Of a DNA stretch of 5,785 nucleotides, positions 5,128-5,785 are shown piece after piece. The DNA is from Chloroflexota bacterium (GTDB lineage: Bacteria; Chloroflexota; Anaerolineae; UBA4142): assembly GCA_023380675.1 (NCBI GenBank), contig JAMCRS010000050.1, forward strand, positions 1 through 5,785, in the 5' to 3' direction. Below the pieces are notes generated by a model, which had not been told where the DNA came from, did not search any database, and saw nothing but the letters and a program-made list of their open reading frames with translations. The first letter of the stretch is position 1. Each line of letters opens with the position of its first letter. The position numbers and the translations under genes were made by a program.

Positions 5128-5785
5128 TCATTGCGATTCGGGCCACTCTAGGTACGGCTTGGGCAGATCGGGCATCGCGTTGACCATGAGGTCGACCAGG
5201 CCGCCGTACGTGATGTGATAGCGGTCCCACAGCCCGTAAAAATCGATCGCGTCACGCAGCGCTCCCTTGCAGTTCGAGCACGGCGCGGTCACGTACTTGT
5301 CGACGCTCGGGTCGAGCACGTCCTGGAACGCGTCAAGAATTTGCTTGACTTTCATTCGCTGCGAGACCCGTTTTTTCCAATCACCAAAGTTGAGCGTATC
5401 CATGATCGCAAAACCGCTGCCGCCGCCGCAGCAGTAATTGTGGACGCCGCCCGGCGCCAGCTCGCGCACGGGCTGAGCGCACACGCGTTTGATGATCTCG
5501 CGCTGCGGTCGCACGATTCCCATCAACCGCACGATGTTGCAGGGATCGTGCAGCGTCACCGGAAAGTCGTTCCGCTGGGGATCGAACTTGACTGCGCCGC
5601 TGCGGACGATCTCCCACATTAGCGGCAGGCAGCTCTCGCGCGGAATCTCGGATAGGCTCAGGTCGCCCGGCAGCACGCGATCGGCGATGACGCAGATCGC
5701 TTTGTGTGCGTGTCCGCATTCGCCGACGACGATCTTTTTCACGCCCAACCCTTGTGCGATCTTCTCCGGGATCGCGCTGTTGTTC
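5128..5785 (-). CDS. HdrD/DsrK/TmcB-like CCG-domain iron-sulfur protein, N-terminus beyond the window
   Basis: The frame runs in from the right edge, and 218 residues to the TGA at 5130-5128 are visible. The fragment opens with the end of a first CCG-like segment, VVGECGHAHKA (19-29). A full second CCG domain follows: Cys82 in HDPCN, Cys118-119 in NYCCGGGSGF, and Cys169 and Cys172 in APCSNCKG. The spacing is CX35CCX49CX2C, whereas the common form has about 31-39 and 35-36. In the HdrB/HdrD/DsrK/TmcB group this domain holds a noncubane [4Fe-4S] cluster that reduces disulfides or passes electrons from membrane complexes. The visible part has no membrane segment. From memory, the CSNCKG ending and the Trp-containing stretch (GDWKKR, 134-139) are closer to TmcB-like proteins of sulfate reducers than to DsrK. 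An N-terminal ferredoxin domain may lie outside the window. Confidence 0.85.
   Translation of the reverse strand, partial: NNSAIPEKIAQGLGVKKIVVGECGHAHKAICVIADRVLPGDLSLSEIPRESCLPLMWEIVRSGAVKFDPQRNDFPVTLHDPCNIVRLMGIVRPQREIIKRVCAQPVRELAPGGVHNYCCGGGSGFAIMDTLNFGDWKKRVSQRMKVKQILDAFQDVLDPSVDKYVTAPCSNCKGALRDAIDFYGLWDRYHITYGGLVDLMVNAMPDLPKPYLEWPESQ

Noticed and set aside
5746..5748. TTG as the start of the HdrD-like gene
   Set aside because: The frame stays open with family-like sequence up to the window edge, and the first CCG segment and expected N-terminal domains would be missing from such a start, so the gene simply continues outside.

Overview
The window is bacterial DNA, GC-rich (about 60% by eye), with dense coding and Shine-Dalgarno-led operons. 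It suggests an anaerobe or facultative anaerobe with sulfur or anaerobic electron-transfer metabolism. The evidence is an oxygen-sensitive glycyl radical enzyme with its activase, a CCG-domain HdrD/DsrK-type iron-sulfur protein, a DsrE-like protein, a small ferredoxin and a CbiA/DsrN-type amidase. The phylum cannot be fixed from this sequence.

Layout from left to right. (1) Positions 1-1659, minus strand: a two-gene operon in which a radical SAM activating enzyme (904-1659) is followed, with a 4-base ATGA overlap, by a glycyl radical enzyme (907 down to the window edge, C-terminus missing). A good sigma70-type promoter lies just upstream, at 1724-1753. (2) Positions 1886-2772, plus strand: a divergent promoter with an extended -10 and a hairpin leader precede a MntA-like nucleotidyltransferase (1994-2362). 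This overlaps by 4 bases a HepT/HEPN-like gene (2359-2772). Both look damaged: the first has Gly at one catalytic Asp position, and the second loses family similarity before the expected RNase motif. (3) Positions 2773-3061: non-coding, with two palindromic elements, one of which may terminate the operon to its right. (4) Positions 3062-5785, minus strand: a four-gene operon in transcription order HdrD/DsrK/TmcB-like protein (N-terminus outside the window), DsrE-like protein, ferredoxin, CbiA/DsrN-like amidase. Spacers are 22, 15 and 55 bases, and the three complete genes each have a clear Shine-Dalgarno.

The right-hand operon is the most interesting part. Its gene content echoes dsr/tmc loci: a DsrK-type electron carrier, a DsrE-type sulfur-handling protein, a ferredoxin and an amidase that in dsr operons (DsrN) amidates siroheme. 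I infer that it serves reductive or oxidative sulfur chemistry. No DsrAB or DsrC is visible here, so a plain cobalamin role for the amidase remains possible. The ferredoxin has Asp where the second cysteine of its first cluster motif should be, as in Pyrococcus furiosus ferredoxin.
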